The translations under genes and the position numbers were made by a program. From Carettochelys insculpta (taxonomy: Eukaryota; Chordata; Testudines; Carettochelyidae), in contig NC_134137.1 in assembly GCF_033958435.1 (NCBI RefSeq), positions 172,249,501 through 172,313,500 of the forward strand: DNA of 64,000 nt. The letters run 5' to 3'. This document shows, in pieces, positions 11,773-22,541 of this stretch. Positions within the stretch are counted from its first letter, which is position 1. Each line of letters begins with the position of its first letter. Under the pieces are notes generated by a model. It searched no databases. It saw only the letters and a program-made list of their open reading frames with translations, and was not told where the DNA came from.

Positions 11773-13629
11773 TGTTGTCTTCACTCTTAGACAAGATTCC
11801 CCACTCCCCACTGGGCTCTTCCTGTGCACCCTTTCTTGTTGATTTTAGTCTCTTCATTCACATTTGGTTCAGCTTGCACATAGACCTCAAGTCTGAAGCT
11901 GAGAGTAAACAATGCATGTGTGGCCAGCCAGAAAAAAATAAACATGTCATCCCCTCTATCTGACACTCCTGTACCATAAGAACATAATTTTCAGATCAGA
12001 CACATAACTTCTCAGATATTATCTGTAGATATGTAATTTGCACAGATTAAGATGGCCACTGGGCTATTGGCTCTTAGTGGAAACCTCACAGGCCACCCCT
12101 TGGTGAATGAATTTGTATAAATATGACCCAGGAGATCCATGTAAAACGCTATCCCCTTGTGCTGCCTACCAATGGGCACATCAAGATTCCTGTGGCACAA
12201 CCCTTTTTATGGATTCTCTAAAATCAGTATGACAGTGGCTTTATATTGATATTGTTTAACTAATTTAGAGTGCCCAAACAAGGAAGTTACACTTATTTAA
12301 TTAGTCCATTTCTAAGGGCTCATCTATCTGGAAACAAGAACTGAATTAACTAAACAGATTATAATTCATAGGTTTTGTATATGGACATTTGTTTCAGAAC
12401 AAGGGAGTACTGCTTAGATATTACTGAAGCCAGCAAAATGTCAATGAAAGTCATATAAGGATGAGGCCCTTAAATGAGAACTGGACCCTCCATATCTCCA
12501 TTTTACAGATGGGGACTGAGGGTCAGAGATGTTCAAGTCTATTTCTGTAAGAAAAATGCACACAAATATTAATAGATGACCACTGTCTGCCCTTTTGAAT
12601 GCACTTAGTGATATATTCTTTATATTGGTTCTTTAAGGTTCTTTGCACTATTTTCATCCCTTCCCCCTTTTCAATTTTATTCATTAGCCTGAGTAAATCA
12701 CTTACCCTTTTCTTGTCCATTTCTCTGTGTAAATATTTGCCTACCTAAAAAGGGTTATAGATTTTAACTCCTGAAGGGAAGCGACCCGACAGATCCAGCT
12801 TCCATAGAAATGCACCAAAGCACGTATGTTTTCAGAAGGGAAAAACTAAAACAAATAGCAAGAGGGCCTGCTTTCATGGCCACATTCTTTGAATTCCACT
12901 GTGCTAGATTTTTTCTTCTGATCACTGTTTTAGCCACTTGATCTTTTAACTTAAACTCTGAACTGTCTCAGGGATGCTCTTTAGCATGTTTGGATTTGTT
13001 TCAGCATTACTAATCACAAGTTTTGTTTGTTCTTGTGACTAATCAAATAATTACTTTCAGCAATGTAAAACAAGGTAAAAAATGCAAATTCATTCCAACA
13101 TAGAAATTGAAACCAGAAAACTAGAATTGATAGGCTAGTCAGCCTCCTCCAAATCTGTTTTACCAGGGGCAATAAAACAGAAGCCAAATCTTCCACAGAT
13201 GACCCTGCTGTCTTTAATGGCCAGAATGGCCATCTGGTGTGTATTGTTACGACTTGGAAGGGCAAAATCTAACAAAACAGAACATTAAAAAACAATCCAG
13301 AAAGCATTTGCACAAAGACTGGGCACCTTGGGAGGCTTGAGAAAAGCAGAGTTGAAGCTTTCTTCTTGGCAGTGCATTCAAGCTTCATGATCCTTATTAG
13401 CTGGCTGTAGCCAGGGGATAAAACATTTAAACACTCATCAGTATGGAAAAGTATAGCATTTGGTCAATTACATAACCATAGCAGATAAACTGGCAGACTT
13501 TTATTTTACTTTATTCTATTTTATTGTATTTTATGTTTTGCTTGGCATTGGGGGAAAATAGAAAGCAAGGGGGCATGCCTGCCCTGTTCTTCTCTCACAA
13601 AAACAAGGGTGGGCTCAGAGGATGCTAAT
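11773..13629. other. Unassigned non-coding DNA
   Basis: No gene is seen. A short string at 12497-12530 (CCATTTTACAGATGGGGAC) resembles the tail of ancient MIR/L2-type repeats. An AT-rich run lies at 13500-13540. Confidence 0.5.
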
Positions 13630-13770
13630 CTGGTCCTCTGAAGACCCACTAATTTGGGTCTCTGGAGACACAGATTCAATTTGCTGCTTTGCCATAAATT
13701 CCCTGTGTGACTTGGAAAAATCACTTACCTTCTTTCTGCCTCAGTTTTCCATCTTTAAAATGATGATGTC
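13630..13770 (+). repeat. MIR SINE fragment
   Basis: The order TGCTTTGCC ... CTGTGTGACTTGG ... CTGCCTCAGTTTTCCATCTTTAAAATGATGATG reproduces the core and 3' part of amniote MIR elements. The copy is diverged and its 5' limit is approximate. Confidence 0.65.
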
Positions 13771-15394
13771 TTTTCAGGACAGCCACATTAAAGAATGAAA
13801 TACTAAAAAGCTGCAGCAACAGGAGGCCAAAAATACATATTCCATTGAATCCCATGTAATCAATCATAATTTCAAGACACATTAATTTCTGAACTATTTA
13901 GTTATTTGGGCAATACAATTTAGCACAATACTTTATTTTCAAAGCACTGAATAAGGTGACATGGGTACATATGTGTCATTATCCCCATTTTGTAGAAGGG
14001 ATGAGGAAGACAGAAGTATAAACTTAGAGATTTTGAAGTTTGGCTACTTCATTTAGGTGCCTAACTGAGAGCAGAGCTTTCGATTCACTCTGAGCCAAAG
14101 AGGTGAGGTGACTTGTTCAAGGGGAATAGATTGCAGGGAGCTCCTGACCATTCTGTAAATAAGTCAAGAGGCCATCCTGCATTCCTGGGTACTGCCATGT
14201 CTGAGTTATATGGGGGGGGGTGTGGTGCCTGGACGCCACCGATATTCTAGAATGTGGGCCCAGGCCCATCAATGATTTGTCTTATATTTTCAGAGCCATC
14301 CCTTCCATAGGACAGACCGGAGCAACTGTCCTAGACCCTGTGCTTTGGTGGGCTCTATGCTTCAGGTACAGGAGCACCGATGACAGACCCTGGTGCTGGC
14401 AGCAATAAGTGACCCATTTCCCAGCCTCTGCTCCACCTCCGACCATTGTCTTCCTGCTCCTAGTCTGTCCCTGTCCCACCTCTTTCCAACTTCCTCCTCA
14501 GAGTGTGTGTGTGTGTAGGAATGTGAGTCTCTCACTGCTGCCAAAACCAGGTCCTCTCTAAACCTCCCAAGATGCTCCAGACCCCATATTCTCCAGAAGC
14601 ACTGGGCCCCACAAAGCACAGTGCCCAGGTGGTTGCCCTGGTCCATCCAGTAGACAGAACAGCTTTGCTTGGACCGGTTTTGAGCACCACCAGATTTTAT
14701 GCAAACCTGGTGCCCATGAACTCAGCAAATCAATCCATGTCCTACAAAGCAGGCTGGATTCAACAGTATTATTCATCTGAGGCAGAGTGCTTACAGCAAG
14801 CAGAGGAGAGAAGCTAAAATTATGTTTGGATTTGATGGCTTTCTGGGAATGGCAATTGTACCGATACTTTGTTAGCTTTGTAGCCAATGCTTTTAAGGGA
14901 TATCAAAGTTTGTCAGTATTAGCTGGTTGCAAATAGTCTTTCACAGATAGGTTTTCCTTCATGGCACAGTGGCCTGCCTCACCTTCATACCTCTACTGAG
15001 ACAAATCTTCTGGGTCTTTTTCAATTGCTGTGTCTCTAGCACTTGCAATTTGAATGTAGTATGTCACAATGGCTTTTGAAAAGCACAGATCACAGACAAA
15101 GGTTTACAAAAATATGAGCATAATATTTTGAAGATACAATGAGGTATTTTAAAATACTTCACTTTCATGAGTTGGCAGTTTTAGATCACAATTTTTTAGC
15201 AGATAATTATTCCACTACCAGTGTTGTTAACCTCGAGTTCAAAAATCCTGACTCATACCACCATAAATTAGGAGATTATTTTGAAAATCATAAGGTTGTT
15301 TTAAAAAATGTGAAATTTTGCTTTGTTCCTGTTTATCTTCTGGTGTTGGAGAACTTAGGATTCACATTTTCAAGCTTTTCCTTACGGCCTCAGG
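13771..15394. other. Unassigned non-coding DNA
   Basis: A poly-G run sits at about 14212-14220 and a short (GT)n at about 14504-14516. A weak MIR/L2-like string occurs near 13980-14010. The overlapping frames at 14.2-14.9 kb on both strands carry no recognisable domain. Confidence 0.5.
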
Positions 15395-15402
15395 GTCTAG
15401 AA

Positions 15403-15667
15403 CGGTGGTGGGCAGCCTGCAGCCCACAGACTCTACGAAGCCCATCAGGGTAATCTGCTAGCAGGCCATGAACTATTTGTTTATGCTGTGTCCACAGGCA
15501 CAGCCCCCCGAACCTTCCAGGGGCCAAACTTCTCTGTTCCCAACCACTTGGAGATGCAGAGGGCTGTGCCTGCAAATGTTCAACGTGAAAAAACTGTCTC
15601 ATGGTCCCCTAGCAGATTACCCTGATGTGCTGCATGTAGCCTGCAGGTCACAGGTTACCCACCAATG
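15403..15667. mobile_element. Small hAT-type element
   Basis: The left end CGGTGGTGGGCAGCCTGC and the right end GGTTACCCACCAATG are inverted repeats of the hAT type (family form CAGTGGTGGGCAACC). The flanking 8-mers GTCTAGAA (15395-15402) and GGCTAGAA (15668-15675) differ at one base. The 265-bp body also contains an internal near-inverted pair around CTAGCAGATTACCCTGATG. Confidence 0.8.
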
Positions 15668-15675
15668 GGCTAGAA

Positions 15676-16689
15676 ACTTAAGAAAGAAAGATTCTCATGT
15701 AATACCCTGATGGCAGGAGCTGGAGCTATAACAAAAACATCAAGTGTCATGAGACTTACAATAAAGCTTTAGCAGTTGGCAAACCCAAGCAGGGTCTGCA
15801 TGGGATTTTAATGTCAATTTGTGTCTAATACCATTAAAACTGTTTGTGTCTAAGGGTCAAACACTACAAAATCTGTCTTGCAGTTGCATGAGCACTTGTG
15901 GTTTACTCATAAAATGGCATCAAAGTGTATTTTAAGCTTGTGCATTTGTGCCAGAAGTGCTAGGTTTTATGCGCGATTAGATACGACTAGACACAGGAGT
16001 TTCCCTCGCCAGACCAAGGGCACAGAAGCAAGTAAATGAGCCAAATGACCACATCCTCCTTGGCACATCTGTGCATGCACACTCAATTACTCTGTGCGAC
16101 TTTTATGGGAAAAAACTACATTTTAACTTAGCACCAAGCCAGTAAATTTTACAGTTGCCTGATTTTGTAGCAGTCATGCCATAGGCTAGACCTGTGTGGT
16201 TCAGAAAAGGTTTAGCAAATTACTTAATCCTGTTTATTTGACACCATATCTCTAAACTTCTATCACTTCTGAGAGAATCAAATTGGCTCCAAGGACTCCT
16301 TCAAGGCAGCCCTCCTTACAGGACGAATATAGCACAGTGCCTCCTGTTAAAGCTGAACATGTGTTCCCACTCTAAGAAGCCATTTTAGCAGTTTTTACCT
16401 TCATCAGACTTTTACTTTCTAAGCTGATATAGGCCAGATTTCTTCTCCCTCTGAGAGTGAATTTACATGTTTGAAAGTTTCAACCATATCTGTTCAAAAT
16501 TTGTAACTTTTTTACACAGCTCTAGCACCTAACTGATAGAGATTCTAAACGAGGGAGGGAGGTTATATATGTCTGGTAAAAGCTGGTTGTGGTTTCTACA
16601 GCTATAGGGATTTAAAATAATTACTTTTGAGGAAATTGGTAATGCAGTCCTTAACAGCCTGACCACACTCTGTTGGCTCATTTATTAGG
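15676..16689. other. Unassigned non-coding DNA
   Basis: No gene, repeat family or structured RNA is recognised in this AT-rich stretch. Confidence 0.55.
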
Positions 16690-16790
16690 AGAACATTCTA
16701 ACAATAAGGATAGTTAAGCACCGAAACAAGTCTCCTAGAGATACTGTGAAATCACCATCACTGAAAGTTTTTAAGAAAAGTTCTGAGTCC
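16690..16790 (+). repeat. CR1-like LINE ORF2 C-terminal scrap
   Basis: Translation across the segment gives ...IVKHRNKSPRDTVKSPSLKVFKK, matching the conserved C-terminal [19 protein letters not shown] region of CR1 ORF2. Only about 30 codons survive. Confidence 0.6.
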
Positions 16791-17385
16791 TCTACAGGGC
16801 ACACCACACTGCAGACCAGAAATGCATTGGACACTAGCATGTTTAGGGTAGCCAAGCAGCTTGGACATAAGTTAGACAGGGTGAATGTACCCCAAGCAAT
16901 CCTCCATCCCTCTGCAGTTCTTCAGGTCCATGCAATCGTGCCAAATGTATGCAAAACATGCTGAAAATAGAAAGGCAAATGGGGAAATGGGAAACCAAAA
17001 GTAGGAACTTTATTTATTAGTCTTGGTTTCACCATTTTTCACTATTCAGTGGTTGCATATGCACTTTGTTTTATTACTGGTTTTGGTGTTATAATGGTAG
17101 CTGGCCTGCCTTACAGTTCTTCAACATAGGTTTTTTAATACAGACATATTTCACAAATAAAGGCTTTTATTTAATTGAGGAAGTTTATTACCATTGTTGC
17201 ACCATGTCATATAATGTATGCAGTCTGAAGAATACAGATGAACACATGATAAGCCACAACTGGGACGATGAATCCAAGCACAGTTTCTCAACATACCTAT
17301 TCAGATCAGCCCAAAGCAATCATATTATCCTTAGTTGGAAATTTATGACAGTCATGCATACCCGTTTGTAGTACATAGCAATAGA
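16791..17385. other. Unassigned non-coding DNA upstream of a transposase remnant
   Basis: A 101-codon plus-strand frame at 17066-17371 has no recognisable features. Part of this stretch may be the decayed tail of the Harbinger element whose transposase lies just to the right. Confidence 0.4.
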
Positions 17386-18030
17386 TTTTTATTTACTGTA
17401 AAAAGTCCTGTACAAACACATACATAAATGTACCATTCTTCCTCTTCCACTGGCCCCTATAAGTCCATAACATGGGTACAGAAAGCATCCCTGATTTTCC
17501 TTCTCCAGGTGCATCCTGCATCTGATGTGTTACAGGTATGTATTCTAACTGAGTGTATAGGTTCAGCAATCCGTTACTGCTGTAGGTCATTCAGGGGCAA
17601 ATAGCTCACATTTGGCATCACAAAGATTGTGCAAAACACAGCAAACCACAATAATGCAGACTATATTGATGATGTTAGAATTGAAATGCTTCTGTAAACA
17701 GTGCCAGTGGGATTTCAATCTGCCATATGCACATTCAGCCACCACTCTATGTCTACTGAAAATGTAATTGAAGCTTCTTTTGCCAGGGCTTCTGAAATCA
17801 GAAGACAGTTTCATAATCCAGGGCAAAAGCAGATATGCGCAGTCCCCTAGAATATCTGTGCAGGAGTTACTCCATTTATGACAATGCCATTTTGTTGTAA
17901 TAGTGTCCTGGTGTCCATGAAGGTAGAATACTTGGTTGAGAAAAAAACATGGCACCCCAAACTTTTCCAATGCAACCCATGCTGTCATTCATAAATCAGC
18001 CTCTGTGGTCGCACAGAGGTCTGCATAATG
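17386..18030 (-). pseudogene. HARBI1-like Harbinger transposase remnant (C-terminal half)
   Basis: A minus-strand frame (17587-17988) reads ILGDCAYLLLPWIMK, then FNYIFSRHRVVAECAYGRLKSHW, then CCVLHNLCDAKCELF. This is the second catalytic Asp block, the VVECAYGRLK third catalytic acid block and the C-terminal helix of PIF/Harbinger DDE nucleases (DDE_Tnp_4 fold). The N-terminal third, with the first Asp and the WPGxxHD-like block, is absent or unreadable. A minus-strand AATAAA lies 3' at 17388-17393. The sequence clearly differs from the transposase at 20.8-22.2 kb, so it belongs to another Harbinger lineage. It is non-functional as it stands. Confidence 0.8.
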
Positions 18031-18037
18031 ATTGTAA

Positions 18038-18095
18038 TAGGGTAAGGCTGGCAGACCTGTTAGTAAGGGAGAAAGGCACCTCAAGATGCAACCTG
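18038..18095 (+). repeat. Left arm of an inverted repeat pair bracketing the Harbinger element
   Basis: The arm contains TAAGGCTGGCAGACCTGTTA and GAAAGGCACCTCAAGATGCA. Its reverse complement recurs at about 22482-22541 with three substitutions and one indel by eye. Homology begins at TAAGGCT on the outside and stops at CCTGAG on the inside. It is unrelated to the Harbinger terminal motifs. Confidence 0.8.
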
Positions 18096-18532
18096 AGCTA
18101 GGGAAAAAAGGGAAACAGGTGTTGGAGCTCACAGGTGAAATCAACAGGGAAAGACTGCAATTAGGTAATGAGAGGCCCTGAATCTCACAACCCCCACCCC
18201 TGCCTGCATGGTGCTTTTAAAAGCTGTCCCAGTCAGGGAGTGGGGCAGTGTGAGAGAGGAGTTGGAGGAGATAGGCAAGCAGTTGACAGATGTAAGGAAA
18301 GACCAGACAGATACAAAGCCTGGGAGTGTTTTCAGAGGACAAATGGGGGAGGGAAGAGTGGCTGGGCTCCCTGCCCCCAGCAAGGCTGAAAGCTCTGCCT
18401 GTGGCAAGCGTTACAGAAGAGGCTGACCAGCGAGCACAGAGCAACAGAGGTGGGTGCAGCCAAAGCCCTCCAGCCAGAGGGGAAGGCTTGGGACCTGGCA
18501 TGACATGACACGACATGTCACCTTGCCACATG
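18096..18532. other. Unassigned GC-richer segment between inverted repeat and transposon
   Basis: The segment is purine-rich and GC-richer than the DNA to its left. Several short open frames overlap here on both strands without a recognisable domain. The end has a local repeat of TGACATGACACGACATGTCA. It may be part of a different mobile element that shares the 58-bp repeat, but no coding sequence was identified. Confidence 0.35.
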
Positions 18533-18967
18533 GGGTGCATCTACACGAGCCGGCGACTTCGAAGTAGCCGGCACAACGTCGAAATAGCACCTGTCGTGTC
18601 TACACGCGCCGTGCGCTATTTTGACGTTGAAATTGATGTTAGGTAGCGAGACGTCGAAATCGCTATTCCCGTCCGAAGATGGGAATAGCACCCTGCTTCG
18701 ACACTGAACAGTGAAGTAGGGTGTGTGTAGACGATCCGCGTCCCGCTCCTTCGAAATAGCAGGGTCCTCCATGGCGGCTATCAGATGAGGGGTTGAGACA
18801 CTCTGTCCAGCCTCTGCAGGGCTTTATGGTCCCCACGCACAGAAGCCTTTAAAGCACCACAGACCCGGATTTCCTGTGGCAGGAAGCTGAGAGCGTGCAG
18901 GCAGCAGCACACGCACGTGCTAGCCTTGTGTGCCCTCTACAGACCCCGACCCATCTACCCACCACCC

Positions 18968-20597
18968 ATGGCACTGAGCCAGCCCCCCAAGCACCCCCAG
19001 GGCTCCCCTCCTGAGGGGACCCAGGCACCCCCAGCAGCCAAGCGGAGGCCAAAAAGAGGTGGGGCCCCTCCTGGTCAGAGGCCAAGCTCTGAGACCTGCT
19101 GGGGCTCTGGGGTGAAGAGGAGGTGCTCCACGTGATGGAGAGCAAGCGGCAGAATGCAGAGGCGTTCACCCGACTGGCTGAGGGCCTGGCTGCCCGGGGT
19201 CACCCTGCCCGCACTCCGGATCACATCTTGAGTAAGGTGAAGGAGTTGCGGCAGGGGTACACCTGCGCGTGGGACTCGGCCAGCCAGTCTGGAGCTGCCC
19301 CCCCAGCTTGCCCCTATTACAGGGAGCTCAGGGCCATCCTGGGCCCCCAGGACACCTCCTACCACCCCGGCCACCCTCGACACCATGGCCGACAAGCCCC
19401 AGCAGGCCTTGGAGTTGGAGTCCAGCCCAGAGGCCAGCCCGCACCCCGGGGCCCACCTGAGGAGCCCCCCCTTGGGACAGCAGAGGAGGGGTTCAGCAGC
19501 GAGGTCAGGGGGGCTCCTCACAGACATCCCCTCCTGGAGCACCAGCCATGCGTCCGCCCACTGGGCTTCCCCTGACAGCGGCAATGGATGGTCAGGTACG
19601 TACCCCACAGGGCACACACCCACAGGCCATGAGGCAGGGGCACCAGACACGACTGGAAGCCTCACACACCCCCAGGGGCCCCCAGTCCGCAACCGCCCAG
19701 CCACAGCACAGTCCCAGGATGGTGGCACAGCCATCAGTGCCCATCAGCACCCGCACCCATGGACAGCACTGTGCCTTAACCCCGGGGGCGGGGGGACAAT
19801 ATTATGGGGACAGCCAACAGGGACATCACACCCACCAACGGGGACAGAGACCCAGCACCCAAGGGGACATGAGGGAAACGGGCCATGGGCCAGAGCAAGG
19901 TACTAACAGCCTTCCCCTCCCTCTCTCCCTCTCTGAAGCTGCACCATCCGACGCCCCCGGCAGCCAGGTACCCTCCATCGTCCCTGACAGCCCACCAGAC
20001 ATCAGCCACCACCAGCACTCAGAGACACCCGCAAGGCCAGCAGGACGGTCCCGCCACCGCCAGATGCTGGGTATGGCCCCTGTGGACCCCCAGCTACTGG
20101 CAGCTCTCCAGCAGCAGACGGAGGTGGCGGAGGAGAGACTCTGCTTCGACAGGGAGGAGTCCACCTGGCGCTGGGCGGCGTGGGAGGATTTCATGGGGGT
20201 CTTCCGCGACATAGGCAGGTCGATGTGGGAGGCCACCGCCTGGCTCCTGCCCCCTGCTGCCCCCTGGGCTGCCCTCCCCGCTGCCCCGCCTGCTGCCCCA
20301 CCCGCCACACCACCTGCTGACCCACCTGCCACCCCACCTGCCGTGCCGCCTGCAAGTTCCCCAGGACCAGAGCCCACTGGGGCTGAAGACCAGCCAGTGG
20401 AGGCATCTCGGCTATACTTGCCGGTCCTCCCAGCCCCCAGCCAGCCACACTGGGGACCGCAGACATGCGGTGGGGGGGGGGCTTGTGAGCTATACCTGCT
20501 GGGGGTCGTGCCCCCCTACCCCCACCCCAGACTTATGGGCCAACAGCTGAGCCATCCACTGGGCCCCCATGTATATATTTGTCCCCCATGTATATAG
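18968..20597 (+). pseudogene. Myb/SANT-like DNA-binding protein of Harbinger, two exons, broken
   Basis: In Harbinger transposons this protein binds the element ends and recruits the nuclease. The most plausible start is the ATG at 18968, followed by a basic stretch (AKRRPKRGG). The SANT-type helix block is readable across a shift near 19065: WSEAKL, a TGA at 19090-19092, then DLLGLWGEEEVLHVMESKRQNAEAF ... HILSKVKELRQGYTCAW ... PYYRELRAILG. A second shift near 19365 moves to the frame reading DKPQQALELESSPEASP. A donor GTACGT at 19596 and an acceptor AG at 19937-19938 join phase 1 to the frame APSDAPGSQVPS. That frame continues through a Glu/Arg/Trp-rich helical segment (about 20080-20230) to a proline/alanine repeat tail. 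Two shifts and one stop make it a pseudogene. Confidence 0.8.
20245..20360 (+). repeat. Pro/Ala-rich degenerate 12-nt tandem repeat within Myb-like exon 2
   Basis: Units of the form GCTGCCCCGCCT, CCCGCCACACCA and ACCTGCTGACCC repeat about nine times. They encode an APPAAPPATPPAD-type tail. The tract lies downstream of the helical segment and is probably disordered in the protein. Confidence 0.65.
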
Positions 20598-20673
20598 TTG
20601 TCCCCCTTTGTATATTGGTTGCAGTTTCTGTTCTGCACAAAACAAAGTGAGCAGTTTTAAAAAAAAAAAAGGT

Positions 20674-20679
20674 TTTATT
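20674..20679 (-). terminator. Polyadenylation signal for the Harbinger transposase
   Basis: Plus-strand TTTATT is AATAAA on minus, about 120 nt beyond the transposase stop codon. It adjoins a plus-strand poly-A run (20657-20670) and lies in the intergenic zone where the two genes converge. The second Harbinger remnant has AATAAA at the equivalent place (34567-34572). Confidence 0.55.
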
Positions 20680-20796
20680 TTCCAAATAACTGGAAGGGTG
20701 TGCTTGTTGGGGGGGTGGCATGCGGGTGTTGGGGGCAGTGTACAGGCAGTGTGGGCTGTGTGTGGGGGGGTCCTGTGGGGAAGGCCAGGTAGGTGC

Positions 20797-22156
20797 TCAG
20801 GGGTCTCCCTGATCGAAGTGGGCCTGCAGGGCCTCACGGACCCGTACCCCCTCATGGTGGACCTGGCAGCTGGGTGTGGCGTCTGGCTGGGGGAAGCCCG
20901 TGCCAGTGTCAACTGCCCACTCCTGGATGAAAGCCTCCCCCTTGCTCTCGACAGTGTTGTGGAGCGTGCAGCACGTGCCCGCAACCTCGGGGATGTTCTG
21001 GAGGCTGACGTCCAGACGGGCAAGGAGGCACCGCCAGCGGCCCTTCAGACGGCCAAAGGTCCTCTCCACCACCTGGCGGGTGGGGTTCAGGCGGGCGTTG
21101 AACCGCTCCTGGCTGGTGTTGAGGTGGCTGGTGTACGGGCGCATGAGCCAGGGCTGGATGGGGTAGGCCGCGTCCGCCACGAGGGAGAGGGGCACGGTGT
21201 AGGTCCCCACCTCTAGCCAGCGGCACAGACCCAAGTTCCTAAAAATGTGAGCATTGTGTGTGCAGCCGGGCCAGCCCACATACACGTCCTGGAAGTGGCC
21301 CCCACTGTCCATCATGGCCTGCAGGACCACAGAGTGGTAGCCCCTGCGGTTTATGTATCTTCCTCTGCTATGGTCCAGGGCGTGGATGGAGATGTGGGTC
21401 CCATCCAGGGCCGCAAAGCATTTCAGGAACCCCATGGAGGCAAATCCGGTGATGGCTGCATCCAGGTCCCCGAGTCGGACAACCCTCTGGAGCAGCATGG
21501 CATTGAGCGCACAGACTACTTGTGGGGAGGGAACACAGGTGCCCATGAGGGTGTGCAGGGTGCCCTGGGGCCCTGCCACCAGGCCGCCCTCCCAGATACC
21601 TCCCCGGGTACCCCCCAGCCCAGCCCCTCACTCCCGGCCGCCCCTCCCTCCCCAGCCCCACACCTGGCCCCCCCACCCCCTCATTGGGTGCGTGCCCAGG
21701 CCTCCTTACCTCCAAGACAACAGCCCTGACCATGGCCTTTCCCACTCCAAGCTGGTGTCCCATGTGGCAGTAGCTGTCTGGAGTGGCCAGCTTCCAGATG
21801 GCTATTGTGACCCTCCTCTCGATGGGGAGGGCGCACTGCATCTGGGTGTCCTGGTGCCTCAGTGCGGGGATGAGCCACTGGCACAGCTCCAGGAAGGTCT
21901 GCCGGTGCAGGCGGAAGTTCTGCAGCCATATGTTGTTGTCCCACTCCCACATGACCAGCTGCTCCCACCACTCGGAGTTGGTGGGGTAGCTCCAGAGGGG
22001 GGCGAGCAGCCAGTCGGGGAGGGAGAGCGGAACCCCCGGGGAGGGCTTCTCTGGCAGGAACCACTGGGCGGCCTCCTGGGCAGCACCCAGAAGGGTGCTT
22101 GGCCCCTGGATGACTACCTGGAGGGCCTCCTCTTCCTGCTGCTGCTGGGGGTCCAT
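20797..22156 (-). CDS. HARBI1-like DDE transposase, two exons, splice acceptor mutated
   Basis: Exon 1 (22156-21710, 149 codons) starts MDPQQQQEEEALQ and ends VRAVVLE at a donor GAG|GTAAGG. Exon 2 (21519-20797) resumes VVCALNAMLLQRVVRLGD. Joined this way the product is 389 residues, in phase and free of stops, a normal length for PIF/Harbinger nucleases. The DDE triad is visible: Asp about 188 in AALDGTH, Asp about 265 in VADAAYP, and Glu about 301 in VVERTFGRLKGRW, with 35 residues between the last two. GWPGCTHNAHIFRN and the C-terminal CCTLHNTVE block are also present. The 190-nt intron should end CACAG but reads CACAA at 21524-21520. Use of the next AG would shift the frame. The gene converges on the Myb-like gene. 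Exons are intact, but correct splicing is probably lost, so function is doubtful. Confidence 0.85.
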
Positions 22157-22481
22157 ATCTGCTGTGACTTGGTCTGTGAGAGTGTGGCTAGCGCTCTGCA
22201 GACCTCATGCTGTGCAGGGCGGGTGTGTCTGGGAGGGGCCCTTTAAAGGAGCAGCTTGCTATTGACCTGTAAGGGCTAGTCCAGCCTGTGACCCGGTCCA
22301 TGGGCTTTCCTGGCCCCTTATTTCGATCGGGAGCACTTGTGTGTGTGGACGCTCCGCATTTTCTTCCAGGGCGGCTCCTTTTGACGTTCCCCATTGCTAC
22401 TTCGACACTGAACGTTGACAGCACCAGCCCTGGAGGACGTGTAGACGATACGCATTGAAGTAGCCTATTTTGATGTCCTTT

Positions 22482-22541
22482 CTCAGGTTGCATCTTGAGG
22501 TGCCTTTCCCCCTTCCTAACAGGGTCTGCTAGCCTTACTTG
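22482..22541 (-). repeat. Right arm of the inverted repeat pair bracketing the Harbinger element
   Basis: It reads CTCAGGTTGCATCTTGAGGT, then GCCTTTCCCCC, then CTAGCCTTACTTG, the reverse complement of about 18038-18095. It begins exactly where Harbinger sequence stops, so it either replaced the transposon's right terminus or arrived with a rearrangement. Confidence 0.8.

Larger units (their letters stand above)
18533..22481 (+). mobile_element. Near-complete PIF/Harbinger transposon with convergent two-gene layout
   Basis: The left end (TGCATCTACACGAG, then the palindrome ACTTCGAAGT) matches the left ends of the six MITEs in this window. So do the subterminal GTGTAGACGATCCGCGTCC and the ATGGCGGCTATCAG block. 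The right part shares GGGAGGGGCCCTTTAAAGGAGC and CCAGCCCTGGAGGACGTGTA with the MITEs. Inside are a Myb/SANT-like gene on plus and a DDE nuclease on minus, converging on a shared 3' zone at 20.6-20.8 kb. The right terminal repeat breaks off at about 22481, roughly 50 bp before the expected end, and is followed directly by the inverted 58-bp repeat. The element is therefore end-deleted. It is CpG-rich relative to the surroundings. Confidence 0.9.
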
